Source: an uncultured Verrucomicrobia subdivision 3 bacterium (GTDB lineage: Bacteria; Verrucomicrobiota; Verrucomicrobiia; Limisphaerales; UBA11358). From it: DNA of 64,000 nt. Under the pieces are notes generated by a model that did not search any database, was not told the DNA's origin, and saw only the letters and a list, made by a program, of their open reading frames with translations. The stretch is from positions 1-64,000 of the forward strand of contig CAIQWB010000100.1 of the NCBI GenBank assembly GCA_903875465.1, written 5' to 3'. Shown here piece after piece: positions 8,111 through 17,007 of the stretch; within the stretch, counting starts at the first letter, position 1, and each line of letters begins with the position of its first letter. The position numbers and the translations under genes are program-made.

Positions 8111-9843
8111 AATTTCGCTGGTCAATCGCCCCGGCACAGCCATTGCTGGCCAGCCAAATGGCGTTGGCGCACCATATCAGTCCCCTGCTGGCGCAGTGCC
8201 TCCTCAACCGGGGGTTGAGCGGGGAGGAGACCGTGGATAATTTTCTAAGCCCCAAGTTGAAGCATTTGGCCGACCCGTTTCTCCTGCCCAACATGGCTGC
8301 CGCAGTGGAACGTCTGCTGACCGCCCGGGAGGCCAGTGATGCGGTGGTTGTATTTGGTGATTACGACGTGGATGGCGTGACGTCCACGGCCTTGCTGGTG
8401 GAAGTATTGCGCGCACTTGGATGGATGGTGGAAGCCTATTTGCCGCATCGATTGGAAGAAGGTTATGGGCTTAGCCGGGATGGGGCGGAGAATTGCCTGG
8501 CCAAATATCCCGCCAAATTGCTGCTAGCGGTGGATTGCGGTTCGACTGCCACGGAAACCATTGCCTGGCTGCGCACCCGTAATGTGGACGTGATTGTGCT
8601 GGATCATCATCAAGTTTCCTCGCCCGCGCCCGCAGCCGTGGCCTTGGTGAATCCCCAACTGGCCGGCGAAACAGAGGTTTCCTTTCGCGACCTTTGTTCC
8701 GTTGGGCTGGCCTTTAAACTGGCGCATGCACTGCTCAAGCGGGGAAGGGATTTGGGACTGCCGGGCATGGCCGATTTTGATCTGCGTCCGTTGCTGGATT
8801 TAGTGGCGCTGGGAACCATTGCCGATGTGGTTTCCCTTACCGGGGAAAACCGGATTCTGGTCACCGCCGGATTGGAACGGCTAAGCACCACGACCCGTGC
8901 CGGGTTAGTGGCACTGAAGCGGGTCGCCCAATCACCTGACAAACTCAATACCATGGACGTGGGCTACCAATTAGCCCCCCGGCTCAACGCTTCGGGCCGG
9001 TTGGAAAACGCGTTGGAATCATTGCAATTGGTACTGGCACGCACGCTTGCCGAGGCAGATCCACTGGCGCGCAATTTGGATTACCATAATCAGGAGCGCC
9101 AAAAGATCGAACGTAGCATTACCACCCGCGTCATTGGCGCGGTGAAGGCGCGATTTAATCCGGATACTGATTATGTAATTGTTGAGGGACAGTTGCTCTG
9201 GCACATCGGAGTGGTGGGCATTGTGGCTTCGCGGGTACTTCAGCAATTTTACCGCCCCACTTTTATTCTGGGGGGGGAGGGCAATTATTGGCGCGGATCG
9301 GGCCGCAGCATTGCTGGTTTCGACCTGGCCGCCGCCTTGCGCGAATGTGATGATTTGTTGGTGCGGCACGGGGGGCATGCAATGGCTGCGGGGGTGACCA
9401 TCCAGCCGCAGAATGTGGAGACATTCCGGAAGCGGCTCAATGACATTGCCCGGCGAACCTTGAAACCAGCGGATTTACGGCCCCAACTGGTACTGGATGC
9501 GGAAGTTGCCTTACGGGATTTGACGCTGGATTTATTGGCCGATTTGGACCGGATCCGGCCGACTGGGCAGGGGAATCCGCCTTTGCAATTCTGGTCCCGG
9601 CAACTGGTTAATTCACGGCCTGGTCAACGCATGGGCGCAGAAAAGCAACATGTTAAGTTATGGGTGACGGATGGCCGGGTCAGCCTGGAGGCAGTGTGGT
9701 GGGGAGGCGGTGATAAAGCCCAGCCGGAGGGCAAGTTTGACCTCGCCTTCGCTCCGCAGGTCAATGAATTTGGCGGCCGCCGCACCGTGCAATTAAAAGT
9801 CCTCGACTGGCGCCCATCCACCGGACCGGATGGGTTACAATAA
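8107..9843 (+). CDS. recJ: Single-stranded-DNA-specific exonuclease RecJ
   Basis: RecJ is a 5'-3' single-strand DNA exonuclease acting in recombination and mismatch or base-excision repair in the cytoplasm. I set the start at the ATG at 8107, which overlaps the terC stop and gives 578 residues, the usual length. The upstream extension in the track lies inside terC. The DHH domain shows GDYDVDGVTSTALL at about residue 81 and LDHHQV at about 165. The DHHA1 part has GRSIAGFDLAAAL...GGHAMAAG at about 398-430. A C-terminal OB-like part follows. The 3' end overlaps the convergent DUF202-like gene by 9 bases. Confidence 0.94.
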   Translation: MKFRWSIAPAQPLLASQMALAHHISPLLAQCLLNRGLSGEETVDNFLSPKLKHLADPFLLPNMAAAVERLLTAREASDAVVVFGDYDVDGVTSTALLVEVLRALGWMVEAYLPHRLEEGYGLSRDGAENCLAKYPAKLLLAVDCGSTATETIAWLRTRNVDVIVLDHHQVSSPAPAAVALVNPQLAGETEVSFRDLCSVGLAFKLAHALLKRGRDLGLPGMADFDLRPLLDLVALGTIADVVSLTGENRILVTAGLERLSTTTRAGLVALKRVAQSPDKLNTMDVGYQLAPRLNASGRLENALESLQLVLARTLAEADPLARNLDYHNQERQKIERSITTRVIGAVKARFNPDTDYVIVEGQLLWHIGVVGIVASRVLQQFYRPTFILGGEGNYWRGSGRSIAGFDLAAALRECDDLLVRHGGHAMAAGVTIQPQNVETFRKRLNDIARRTLKPADLRPQLVLDAEVALRDLTLDLLADLDRIRPTGQGNPPLQFWSRQLVNSRPGQRMGAEKQHVKLWVTDGRVSLEAVWWGGGDKAQPEGKFDLAFAPQVNEFGGRRTVQLKVLDWRPSTGPDGLQ

Positions 9844-10179
9844 CTTGGCGAGGCGGCTGTATTGCTGCTTGTACTCGTCCAGCATATGGTCGTAATGACG
9901 GATGCGGCGCAGGGCACGCACGATCAAATAAACGGCGAGGATCACCAACCCCAGGTTGATCAACAGCACGATAATGATCAACCCCATGACCTCACTGACA
10001 TGGTAATTTTTGGAAGTGGCAATGAGGACACTCAGCACCGAGAGGGGAAAGGCAAAGATGGCAATGCCGAGCCGCAACGCGGAGAGGGAGGTGCGTTTCT
10101 CTGCCAGCAGCAATTGCACTTCGGCCAGAATTTCGGAATCTAAATCCTTGTCCGTAACCGCCGGGGATTCGTCACTCAT
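9835..10179 (-). CDS. DUF202-like small membrane protein
   Basis: This is a 114-residue protein with a soluble N-terminus and two membrane helices at about residues 37-54 and 63-87. The block LLLAEKRTSLSALRLGIAIF resembles the conserved ERT-x-LAW-x-R segment at the first helix of DUF202/YidH proteins, whose role is unknown. It overlaps the stop of hisH by the ATGA arrangement and is probably translated with it, although a functional link to histidine synthesis is not evident. Confidence 0.65.
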   Translation of the reverse strand: MSDESPAVTDKDLDSEILAEVQLLLAEKRTSLSALRLGIAIFAFPLSVLSVLIATSKNYHVSEVMGLIIIVLLINLGLVILAVYLIVRALRRIRHYDHMLDEYKQQYSRLAKLL

Positions 10180-10796
10180 GGCCGGGTCAATTTCACAAAG
10201 TTATTTAATATTTGCAGCCCGACTTTTTGACTCTTCTCCGGGTGAAACTGGGTCGCAAACACATTGTCGCGCCAGACGGAAGAGGCGAAGGTGACGCCGT
10301 AATCAGTTTGGGTGGCCACAATGGATGGGTCGGCTGGCTGGGGGTAAAAGCTGTGGACGAAATAGACATAGCTTCCCGGTGCCACACCCTGATAGAGCGG
10401 GCAGTCGGGGCGCGTGATGGTGAGTTGATTCCAGCCGATTTGGGGGATTTTCAATCCCGGTGATTCGGTGAAGCGAACCACCCGGCCGCCAAACAGGCCC
10501 AGGCCGGAGGCGCAACTGTTGAATTCCTCGCTGCGATCGAACAGGGCTTGGTACCCCACGCAAATGCCGAGAAAGGGCCGGCCGGATTGGGTGAAGGCCC
10601 GGGCGGCTTCCAGCAATTCCTGCTTGCGCAGGGCATTAATGCAATCGTCGAAGGCCCCCACTCCGGGCAGGACGAGTCCATGGGCGTCGCCGATTTCCCC
10701 GGGATGCTGGACCAGGCGGACGGTGGCACCCACTTTGAGCAGTGCCCGGTGGACACTGCGCAAATTGCCGGAGCCATAATCTAGCAGAGCGATCAT
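10176..10796 (-). CDS. hisH: Imidazole glycerol phosphate synthase, glutaminase subunit HisH
   Basis: HisH is a class I glutamine amidotransferase that supplies ammonia to HisF in histidine biosynthesis. The 206-residue product has the full family pattern: DYGSGNLRSV at the N-terminus, LPGVGAF, the nucleophile Cys79 in GICVGYQ (usually GICLGMQ), YFVHSFY, and the His185/Glu187 pair in QFHPEKS. No other his genes lie in the window, so hisF must be elsewhere. The downstream DUF202-like gene overlaps its stop. Confidence 0.95.
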   Translation of the reverse strand: MIALLDYGSGNLRSVHRALLKVGATVRLVQHPGEIGDAHGLVLPGVGAFDDCINALRKQELLEAARAFTQSGRPFLGICVGYQALFDRSEEFNSCASGLGLFGGRVVRFTESPGLKIPQIGWNQLTITRPDCPLYQGVAPGSYVYFVHSFYPQPADPSIVATQTDYGVTFASSVWRDNVFATQFHPEKSQKVGLQILNNFVKLTRP

Positions 10797-10961
10797 GGCC
10801 GATACTTTAACCCAAGGAGTTCCGGGAAGAAATGGTAGAATTGTCCAAGGCTGGAGAAATCATTTTGCGGGGAAATCGGCAAAATCATTAAATAGCGATA
10901 AATTTCATTAAACAGGCCTGTTTTGATGGTTTTCCGGATTTTAAGGGCCCCAACGCCGGGG

Positions 10962-11324
10962 TTAGCGGGGGGAAGGACGGCGTTTTTTGGCGGGTTTGCG
11001 CGGGGTGGTGGCGGCCACCTGGAGGGCAAGACGGGCCCATTCGGTGAGTTCGGGGGGCGTTTCCAGGACATCGGGTGGCACTTCGTAATAGCCCATGGTC
11101 TGGGTTTTGCCCTGGGCTTGGTAGGTGAAGGGGCCCATGCCGCAGGCTTCGTAGGCGGGACGGGTGGCTTCGCTGACTTTGAAAAACAGGCGGCCCTCGT
11201 CCAGGATGCCAAAGAAATGGTCACCTTGATAGAGGCCGTGCGCGCCAAACATGGCCCGGGCACGGAGGCCGCGCAGGGCGGAGAGTTGGTCCAGGACGAA
11301 GGCTTTGAACGAGTCTTCGGGCAT
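10962..11324 (-). CDS. TfoX N-terminal domain protein
   Basis: This is a 120-residue protein with the TfoX-N fold signature: a short N-terminal helix, RARAMFGAHGLYQGDHFFGILDEGRLFFKV, then the YEACGMGPFTY block. The C-terminus is a basic tail (PRKPAKKRRPSPR). TfoX/Sxy proteins regulate competence in Gammaproteobacteria, but stand-alone N-terminal domains are widespread and uncharacterised. It starts directly after the glnS stop with no spacing, so it is in an operon with glnS. Confidence 0.83.
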   Translation of the reverse strand: MPEDSFKAFVLDQLSALRGLRARAMFGAHGLYQGDHFFGILDEGRLFFKVSEATRPAYEACGMGPFTYQAQGKTQTMGYYEVPPDVLETPPELTEWARLALQVAATTPRKPAKKRRPSPR

Positions 11325-13127
11325 TCAGGATTTCGGCGGCTCTTTGGCCCAATTATCCTTCAGGGTGATGGTGCGGTTGAACACCAGCTTCCCGGGCGCA
11401 CTGTCCTGGTCCAGGGCAAAGTAGGCGAGGCGTTCGAACTGGTAGCGGCATTCGGGGGTGGCACCGGCCAGGGAGCGTTCGCACTGGGCGGTGATGACTT
11501 CCTTGGAATGGGGGTTTAAGTGGGTTTTGAAGTCGCCGTCGGCATCGGGCTCGGGGACGGTGAAGAGGCGGTCATAGAGGCGGACTTCGGCGGGCACGGC
11601 GTGGGCGGCGCTCACCCAGTGGATGGTGCCTTTGACCTTGCGGCCGGCGGTGGCCCCACCGGTTTTGCTGTCGAGGTCGGCGGTGCAACGGAGTTCGATG
11701 ACATTGCCCGCAGCGTCCTTGACGAGTTCCTCGCACTTGATGATGTAGGCGTATTTGAGGCGCACTTCGCCTCCGGGTTTGAGGCGGAAGAATTTGGGCG
11801 GGGGCACTTCTTTGAAGTCGTCCTGCTCAATGTACAGTTCGCGGCTGAAGGGCACGGGGCGGGTGCCGGTTTCCGGGGCCTCGGGGTTGTTGGTGGCGTT
11901 CAGTTCCTCGACCTGGCCTTCAGGATAATTCGTGATAACGATTTTTAGCGGGCGCAGGACGGCGAGGCGGCGGAAGGCGCGCTTATTCAGGTCTTCGCGG
12001 ATGGCGTGCTCCAGCACGGCGACATCGGTGATGCCGTTGTATTTGGTGATGCCAATGTTGTAGGCGAAGGCGCGGAGGGCCTCGGGGGTGACGCCCCGGC
12101 GGCGGAGGCCGCTGATGGTGGGCATGCGGGGATCATCCCAGCCGGTCACCAGGCCCTCCTGCACGAGTTGCATGAGCTTGCGCTTGCTCATGATGGTGTA
12201 GCCGAGGCTGAGTCGGGCAAATTCGTATTGATGGGGCAGGGGGCGCGGCAGGTTGAGGCTGGTCAGAATCCAGTCGTACAACGGGCGGTGCACCTCAAAT
12301 TCCAGGGTGCAAATGCTGTGGGTGATGCCCTCCAGGTAATCACTCAGGCAATGCGCAAAATCGTACATGGGATATATACACCAAGCGCTGCCGGTGTGAT
12401 GGTGTTCGGCATGGCGGATGCGGTAGATCAGGGGGTCGCGCAGCCAGATATTGGGGGAGGCGACGTCGATCTTGGCGCGCAGGGTGCGGGTGCCGTCGGG
12501 GAATTCGCCGGCGCGCATGCGGGCGAAGAGGTCCAGGTTTTCGGCGACGCTCCGGTGGCGGAAGGGGCTTTCCTTGGCGTGGCGGCGGTATTCGTCGGTT
12601 TCCTCGGGGGTCAAATCACAGACAAAGGCCCTGCCTAGTTTGATTAATTCCACGGCGTAGCCATAAATCTCGGCGAAATAATCCGAGGCGTAAAAGGGCT
12701 CGAGCGTGGCGGGCGGGGAGAGCCGGGGCACGGCGGCGGGGATAAAATGATCCGCCTGGCCATGGCTGGTGAGGGCGGCGGGGACGGTGCCTTTGGCTTT
12801 GTAACCGAGCCGGTCATCGGCCCAGTTGCCGATAAGCCAGTTGACATCCGCCTGGATGGATTCGACGTACTCGACGTCCTCCTTGGTGGGGTTGGTGTCA
12901 TCCATGCGGAGGTTGCAGATGCCGCCAAATTCGCGGGCGATGCCGAAATTGAGGCAGATGCTCTTGGCATGACCGATATGAAGGTAACCGTTGGGTTCGG
13001 GGGGGAAACGGGTATGAATCTGCGGATATTTATTTTCCGTCACGTGACCGGCGACGATGTCGCGAATAAAGTCGGAGGGGCGGATTTCCGCCGGGGCGGT
13101 CGCTGCTGCTGTAGTTTCCAAACTCAT
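11325..13127 (-). CDS. glnS: Glutaminyl-tRNA synthetase
   Basis: This class I synthetase charges tRNA-Gln with glutamine. The 600-residue product has [16 protein letters not shown] with the HIGH motif at residues 50-53, LRMDDTNP, the KMSKS-type loop in TIMSKRKL, and the C-terminal anticodon-binding beta-barrels ([19 protein letters not shown]). It is about 45 residues longer than the E. coli enzyme. The extra length includes an insertion near residues 107-145 after the tRNA-acceptor region ([20 protein letters not shown]) that is rich in Pro and Ala. The start at 13127 is supported by the normal distance to HIGH. The tfoX-like gene follows immediately. Confidence 0.95.
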   Translation of the reverse strand: MSLETTAAATAPAEIRPSDFIRDIVAGHVTENKYPQIHTRFPPEPNGYLHIGHAKSICLNFGIAREFGGICNLRMDDTNPTKEDVEYVESIQADVNWLIGNWADDRLGYKAKGTVPAALTSHGQADHFIPAAVPRLSPPATLEPFYASDYFAEIYGYAVELIKLGRAFVCDLTPEETDEYRRHAKESPFRHRSVAENLDLFARMRAGEFPDGTRTLRAKIDVASPNIWLRDPLIYRIRHAEHHHTGSAWCIYPMYDFAHCLSDYLEGITHSICTLEFEVHRPLYDWILTSLNLPRPLPHQYEFARLSLGYTIMSKRKLMQLVQEGLVTGWDDPRMPTISGLRRRGVTPEALRAFAYNIGITKYNGITDVAVLEHAIREDLNKRAFRRLAVLRPLKIVITNYPEGQVEELNATNNPEAPETGTRPVPFSRELYIEQDDFKEVPPPKFFRLKPGGEVRLKYAYIIKCEELVKDAAGNVIELRCTADLDSKTGGATAGRKVKGTIHWVSAAHAVPAEVRLYDRLFTVPEPDADGDFKTHLNPHSKEVITAQCERSLAGATPECRYQFERLAYFALDQDSAPGKLVFNRTITLKDNWAKEPPKS

Positions 13128-13413
13128 AAATTTGAATCAGCTTAACAAAGGTGGGGGCGAATGTCCAACGGACAGGCGCAGCGTTTATGGCTAGATGGCT
13201 GTAGAATTGCCGTTTAAAAACTGGAAAATGCCGGGGATACCGGCTATTGGGGCGCAATTGATGGGTTTAGGGGCTCGGCCGGTTAGCCACCCGCACCCTA
13301 GTTTACCCGCTGGTGAGCCAGCCACCAGATGCAGCCGGGTTTAATGGCCACATTTGAAAGTATTTTTAAAAAATCCCGGGCTATCCATTGCATGGTTGAA
13401 TTAAACTATTGGC

Positions 13414-13692
13414 ATGGATGAACCTGTGCGACTGCCGGTGGATGGGGTGCTGGATCTGCACATCTTCCGGCCGCGGGACATTCCGGACTTGGTGCCGGAA
13501 TACCTGGCCGAATGCCTGGCCAGGGGCATTGGGGAGGTGCGCCTCATTCACGGCAAGGGCCAGGGCAACTTGCGGCGGACCGTGCACGCGATTTTGGCGA
13601 AACATCCGGCGGTGATGGCTTATACCCTGGACCATCCGCAATACGGGGGCTGGGGGGCGACGCTGGTGCGCTTGCGGAAGCCAGCGCCGTAA
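13414..13692 (+). CDS. Small Smr domain protein
   Basis: This is a 92-residue protein consisting almost only of an Smr domain, found in MutS2 and stand-alone proteins that act as nucleases or bind nucleic acid. The characteristic LDLHIF block lies at about residue 13 and the IHGKGQGNLRRTVHAIL motif at about residue 44, with conserved His and Gly-x-Gly. It is a lone gene on the plus strand, with 286 bases of featureless DNA separating it from glnS and a repeat-bearing region behind it. Confidence 0.9.
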   Translation: MDEPVRLPVDGVLDLHIFRPRDIPDLVPEYLAECLARGIGEVRLIHGKGQGNLRRTVHAILAKHPAVMAYTLDHPQYGGWGATLVRLRKPAP

Positions 13693-13714
13693 CTGGGGGG
13701 GAGAAATGAACGGG

Positions 13715-13770
13715 AAACTGCAAACTCCAAAATTCAAACTTCAGGGAAATTTCAAATATTAAATATCCAG
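13715..13770. repeat. AAACTCCAA-type degenerate repeat, copy 1
   Basis: A run of short, related words (AAACTGC, AAACTCC, AAAATTC, AAACTTCAGGGA, AAATTTC, AAATATCC) forms an imperfect tandem array. A second tract with the same AAACTCCAAA start and CAGRGGA-like end lies at 33094. It is most simply a dispersed intergenic repeat of this genome. Confidence 0.5.
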
Positions 13771-13969
13771 CCCACGGAACTTTCCGGGTAGCCAACGCTG
13801 ATGGGCATTCTTTCAGGGTTCGGGGCCGGGGGCAAAGACCGGGAGGTCGAAACTTTCCGCTTTTGCTCCGAGCTTGGGTTAACAGGTCCGCCTTGGCTCG
13901 GTGCGGCGGCGGACAGGCACTATGCTTTCATCCCGAATTCCGAAGTGGAGGAGAACGCCCGTCCCGGGG

Positions 13970-13990
13970 GGCGCGGGAGGCACCCGCGCC
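13970..13990. repeat. GC-rich hairpin
   Basis: GGCGCGGG, a 5-base loop, then CCCGCGCC form a perfect 8-bp stem in non-coding DNA. No T-run follows, so a simple terminator is unlikely. It may be a REP-like element. Confidence 0.5.
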
Positions 13991-14050
13991 GCCAGCCATT
14001 TGGTCGCGCGACGGTACGCGCAGGCAGCGGGCGATTTAGTGCGTCTGAGG

Positions 14051-14072
14051 TTTTCCGCGAGGGCGCGGAAAA
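14051..14072. repeat. Perfect hairpin with T/A outer stem
   Basis: TTTTCCGCG, loop AGGG, then CGCGGAAAA form a perfect 9-bp stem. In the minus direction it lies 64 bases beyond the stop of the DUF4178-type gene and ends in TTTT, so it could serve as that gene's terminator. It may equally be part of the hairpin cluster. Confidence 0.5.
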
Positions 14073-14135
14073 CGGCGCCCGGGGCGGGCGCGCTCCCGGT
14101 TCTGGTGCGGAGTTCGGGCTTAGCCGAGTGGGGAA

Positions 14136-15338
14136 TCATTTCGCCGGCGTGGCGGGGGCAAAAGCGGCCAGGACGCTGCGGGAGGACAGGCTGCGGCCCC
14201 GCCAGAAGTGGATGCCGCTGGCATTCCAATTGGCCACTAAAATGCTGCCTTCATGGGTTCCGGAAAAACCGTAAAACGTTTCGCCCGGGGATACTTCCGG
14301 CGCGCCGACAAATTCAGCAGACTGGACATGGACGCTAAATAATTCCTCCACGGGCACCACCAGACCGGCGACGTCCACGATTTCGCCCAGGCGGCGGCGG
14401 GCGGCTTGATAGGGGGTGAGGGCATCCAGCGGATGCATGGGGGTGAACAACACCCAGTCGGGATCGTGCGGGTGAAAGTTCATGATCAAAACCGCTTCCT
14501 GGTTCTGGTCGTCGCGCAGGTAATACTCGTGCTGTTCCAGTTGCCAGTTCACCTCGGACAGTTGCAGCAGGGCATGGCCGGTGAGGCGATAGTTCACCGA
14601 GGCCACACGGCCCGTGGCCCCCAAGGACAAGGGGGAGGCCGGGGCGGTGATCCGGGTAATACCAGGGCCGGACCCAGTCCGCATAAAAATGAACTTGCAC
14701 AGGAACAACCCGGCAATTAAGACCAAGATGGCCAGCAATACTTTGGTCACCATTGCCGACCCCGAAAACCCCTCGTTTTCCCGGGTATCGAAACGGCTCA
14801 AGCCGCCCGGGGGCACGCCGGGGAGGTCGGGGGCATCCAGATGAAAGGCGGCACGGACCTCGCGATTGGAAATGGTGCGGCCCCGGTAATATTCCACCTC
14901 ATCGCCGGTCCAACTGACGACGATCATGTCATCACCGTGCTGGGCGTTAAAATACCGGGCGGTGGCGTCCACATGCTCGCCTTCGGCGGGCTGGCCTTCG
15001 ATAAAATAAATGCGGGAGGTTTCCACGAGGGAAACCCGGACATCCGTCCCCTCCAGATTCAGTTGGTCGCCGACTTCCTGGGTGGCGGCGTCCTCGGCGG
15101 TGAGGGGATATTGTGGTTGAAACTGGGTGAACCAACGCCATTCCGCGCCACGTTCGGTGCGTTCAAAGACGAGCGTGGCGGTGTCGCCGGTGTCGCTTTG
15201 CAGGTTGAACTCGTGCCAGTAATAAGTTTCCCCATGCTCGACCACCCCCAGTACCACCCGGCCGAGCACCTGCCAGGTGAGGCCGGCGTAGGTGGCGGAC
15301 TGGCCAACGTGAATATACGTGGGATTCTTGAAGTTCAT
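14136..15338 (-). CDS. DUF4178-type membrane protein with duplicated domain
   Basis: The 400-residue product has two related soluble domains flanking one membrane helix at about residues 197-219. The N-terminal domain carries the DUF4178-like pattern (a beta-rich block with ETYYWHEFNL and FIEGQPAEG). The ends of the two halves match each other: VVSWTGDEVEYYRGRTIS near residue 141 and ANWNASGIHFWRGRSLS near 373, which shows an internal duplication. DUF4178 proteins are repeatedly encoded next to glutathionylspermidine-synthase-like ATP-grasp ligases. That is the case here, with an ATGA overlap with the upstream ligase gene. The role in the complex is unknown. Confidence 0.72.
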   Translation of the reverse strand: MNFKNPTYIHVGQSATYAGLTWQVLGRVVLGVVEHGETYYWHEFNLQSDTGDTATLVFERTERGAEWRWFTQFQPQYPLTAEDAATQEVGDQLNLEGTDVRVSLVETSRIYFIEGQPAEGEHVDATARYFNAQHGDDMIVVSWTGDEVEYYRGRTISNREVRAAFHLDAPDLPGVPPGGLSRFDTRENEGFSGSAMVTKVLLAILVLIAGLFLCKFIFMRTGSGPGITRITAPASPLSLGATGRVASVNYRLTGHALLQLSEVNWQLEQHEYYLRDDQNQEAVLIMNFHPHDPDWVLFTPMHPLDALTPYQAARRRLGEIVDVAGLVVPVEELFSVHVQSAEFVGAPEVSPGETFYGFSGTHEGSILVANWNASGIHFWRGRSLSSRSVLAAFAPATPAK

Positions 15339-16462
15339 GGGGCGGGAAAATAATGGGGGACGAAGCGGCTCAAGTTGCCGGTGATGCGGCGGGTGTCCTC
15401 GCGAATGCCCAGGCCGGCGGCCTCATGGTCCACGACCCAGACGCCAAAGACGGGGTGCTGGCCGGCGAACACAGGGCTCCGGCCAATGGCCTGGTAGATA
15501 AATCCCTCAGCACCGTACGGCCCGGGGTTTTCCTCGACCACCTGATGATTTTCCACCCAGCGGACGTTGCTGCCCTCGCGGCTTAACCGGGGTTTGCGGA
15601 TGTAATCACGGCCCAGCGGTTCAGGCGTGTCAAAGGCCGGGAGGAGATTGGGGTGGTCGGGAAAAAGTTCCCATAAAATGGGGAGCAGGCCCTTGCTATT
15701 AACTAGCATTTTCCAGGCGGGTTCGATCAAGCGAAGATTCTCCGGCCGCACATGGGCACCGAAGGGTTCTGCCCACAGCCATTCCCAGGGGTACAATTTG
15801 AAGGCATGCGTGATGGGCTGGCAGTCCAAATCCACAAACTGCTGGCGGGGCGCATCCCAGCCGATTTCCTGGATCGCCAGTGAATGGGTGAGGGCACCGG
15901 CTTGTTCGCAGGTGTCGCGGAGGTATAGCAGGGTCATTTCATCCTCGGCATGTTCGCTGACGGTGGTGAAATAAATGGTCTGGCCCGACCAGCGCTGCCA
16001 GGCGGTGATCAGCCGTTCGTGCAGGGAATTGAATTGATCGGCGGTGGGATGGAGGTCTTGCAACCAAAACCATTGCGCCACGGCGGCCTCCACCAGGGCG
16101 GTGGGGGTGTCGGCATTGTATTCGAGCAGTTTGGGCGGCGTGAGCGTGTCGTAGCTAAGGTCGAACCGGCCGTAGAGGCTGAAATCATCCCGTTCCCAGG
16201 AGGCGAGGATGGTGGGGATGGCGATTTCGGGAATGCCCAGGCGTGACCACCAATGGTTTTTGATGACCGCCTCGGCGGCGTCGATGCAGAGAAAGTGCAG
16301 GGTGTTGGCGGCGGATTCAAGATCGGCCACCTCGGCAGCCGTCAATTCATAACAGGCCGACTCATCCCAGTAGGGCCCCTGAGCATGGGAATGGTACGTA
16401 AGCCCGATCGCCTCCAAGCGAGCTGGCCAATCGGGGCGGGGCTGGCTGGGGTGACGTTTCAT
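15335..16462 (-). CDS. Glutathionylspermidine synthase-like ATP-grasp amide ligase
   Basis: This is an ATP-grasp ligase of the GSP_synth family (YgiC/YjfC type), 375 residues, predicted to form an amide or peptide bond with ATP. The family blocks are present: YHSHAQGPYWDESACYEL near residue 23, LLEYNADTPTALVEAA near 132, and RKPRLSREGSNVRW near 303 (substrate and ATP binding). It lacks the N-terminal amidase domain of bifunctional E. coli Gss. Both ends overlap neighbours by ATGA: the lipoprotein upstream and the DUF4178-type protein downstream. The real substrate is probably not glutathione; a peptide or polyamine is possible. Confidence 0.88.
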   Translation of the reverse strand: MKRHPSQPRPDWPARLEAIGLTYHSHAQGPYWDESACYELTAAEVADLESAANTLHFLCIDAAEAVIKNHWWSRLGIPEIAIPTILASWERDDFSLYGRFDLSYDTLTPPKLLEYNADTPTALVEAAVAQWFWLQDLHPTADQFNSLHERLITAWQRWSGQTIYFTTVSEHAEDEMTLLYLRDTCEQAGALTHSLAIQEIGWDAPRQQFVDLDCQPITHAFKLYPWEWLWAEPFGAHVRPENLRLIEPAWKMLVNSKGLLPILWELFPDHPNLLPAFDTPEPLGRDYIRKPRLSREGSNVRWVENHQVVEENPGPYGAEGFIYQAIGRSPVFAGQHPVFGVWVVDHEAAGLGIREDTRRITGNLSRFVPHYFPAP

Positions 16463-16866
16463 CCGGAGAAGCCGCTCCAGCCATGGTAACCGCCCCCGCC
16501 GCCATAGTATCCGCCGCCCCCGCCGTACCCGGAACTCCCAAACCCGCCGCGGGAGACATCGGTGCGCATGGTCTGGGCGAACGAGGCCGCCTCGGCCGTG
16601 GGTGCGGAGATGTTGGTGATGCTTTCAAAAGGGCGGACACCCCATTCGCCGCCGTAGAAAAACTTTTGATTGATGGGGTCGAAATGGTTATAGGGCAGGG
16701 AATACCAGTTGCGAAACGGGGCATGGTAATAGCCCACACCCGGGACGTAAAAGTTATTGGTATATACGTTATCCGCCGTGATGCCTGGCTTGTGGCCGCA
16801 GCCGGCCAGCGCCCCGGCCGACAAGCCACCCATCAGGATCAGGCGGATATGATGGCTGCGTTTCAC
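16459..16866 (-). CDS. Lipoprotein with Gly/Tyr-rich tail, DUF1190-like end
   Basis: This is a 135-residue lipoprotein. The N-terminus has a basic region, a hydrophobic core and the lipobox LAGC with Cys22 or 23 as the acylation site. The middle is polar and aromatic (FYVPGVGYYHAPFRNWY). The tail is SRGGFGSSGYGGGGGYYG followed by more Gly/Tyr. From memory, E. coli YgiB, a DUF1190 lipoprotein encoded beside the ligase YgiC, also carries an RGGFG segment near its C-terminus. The gene overlaps the ligase gene by ATGA and is the first gene of the cassette. The tail is a candidate substrate of the ligase, which is inference. Confidence 0.72.
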   Translation of the reverse strand: MKRSHHIRLILMGGLSAGALAGCGHKPGITADNVYTNNFYVPGVGYYHAPFRNWYSLPYNHFDPINQKFFYGGEWGVRPFESITNISAPTAEAASFAQTMRTDVSRGGFGSSGYGGGGGYYGGGGGYHGWSGFSG

Positions 16867-17007
16867 GGTCAGTGGCGCGGGTGCAGGGGTTGCGAATTTA
16901 AGATATTACAGCCACTTTAAGGGCCGCCACCCGCCGGTGACAATTCCAAAAGCCGGGTCTTTTTATACCATTTATACCAGTTTGACCGGTCCACCCACCC
17001 GACCCGT

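Larger units (their letters stand above)
13693..14135. other. Non-coding stretch with AT-rich repeat and GC-rich hairpins
   Basis: Between the Smr gene and the convergent DUF4178-type gene there is about 440 bp with no credible gene. ORF 13801-14274 is a compositional artefact of Arg/Gly-rich GC DNA and overlaps the real gene end. It holds an AAACTCCAA-type repeat followed by several perfect GC-rich hairpins, listed separately. Confidence 0.6.

Noticed and set aside
13801-14274. ORF of 157 codons on the plus strand
   Set aside because: The product is Arg/Gly-rich without domains, the ORF covers hairpins and runs into the end of the convergent DUF4178-type gene.
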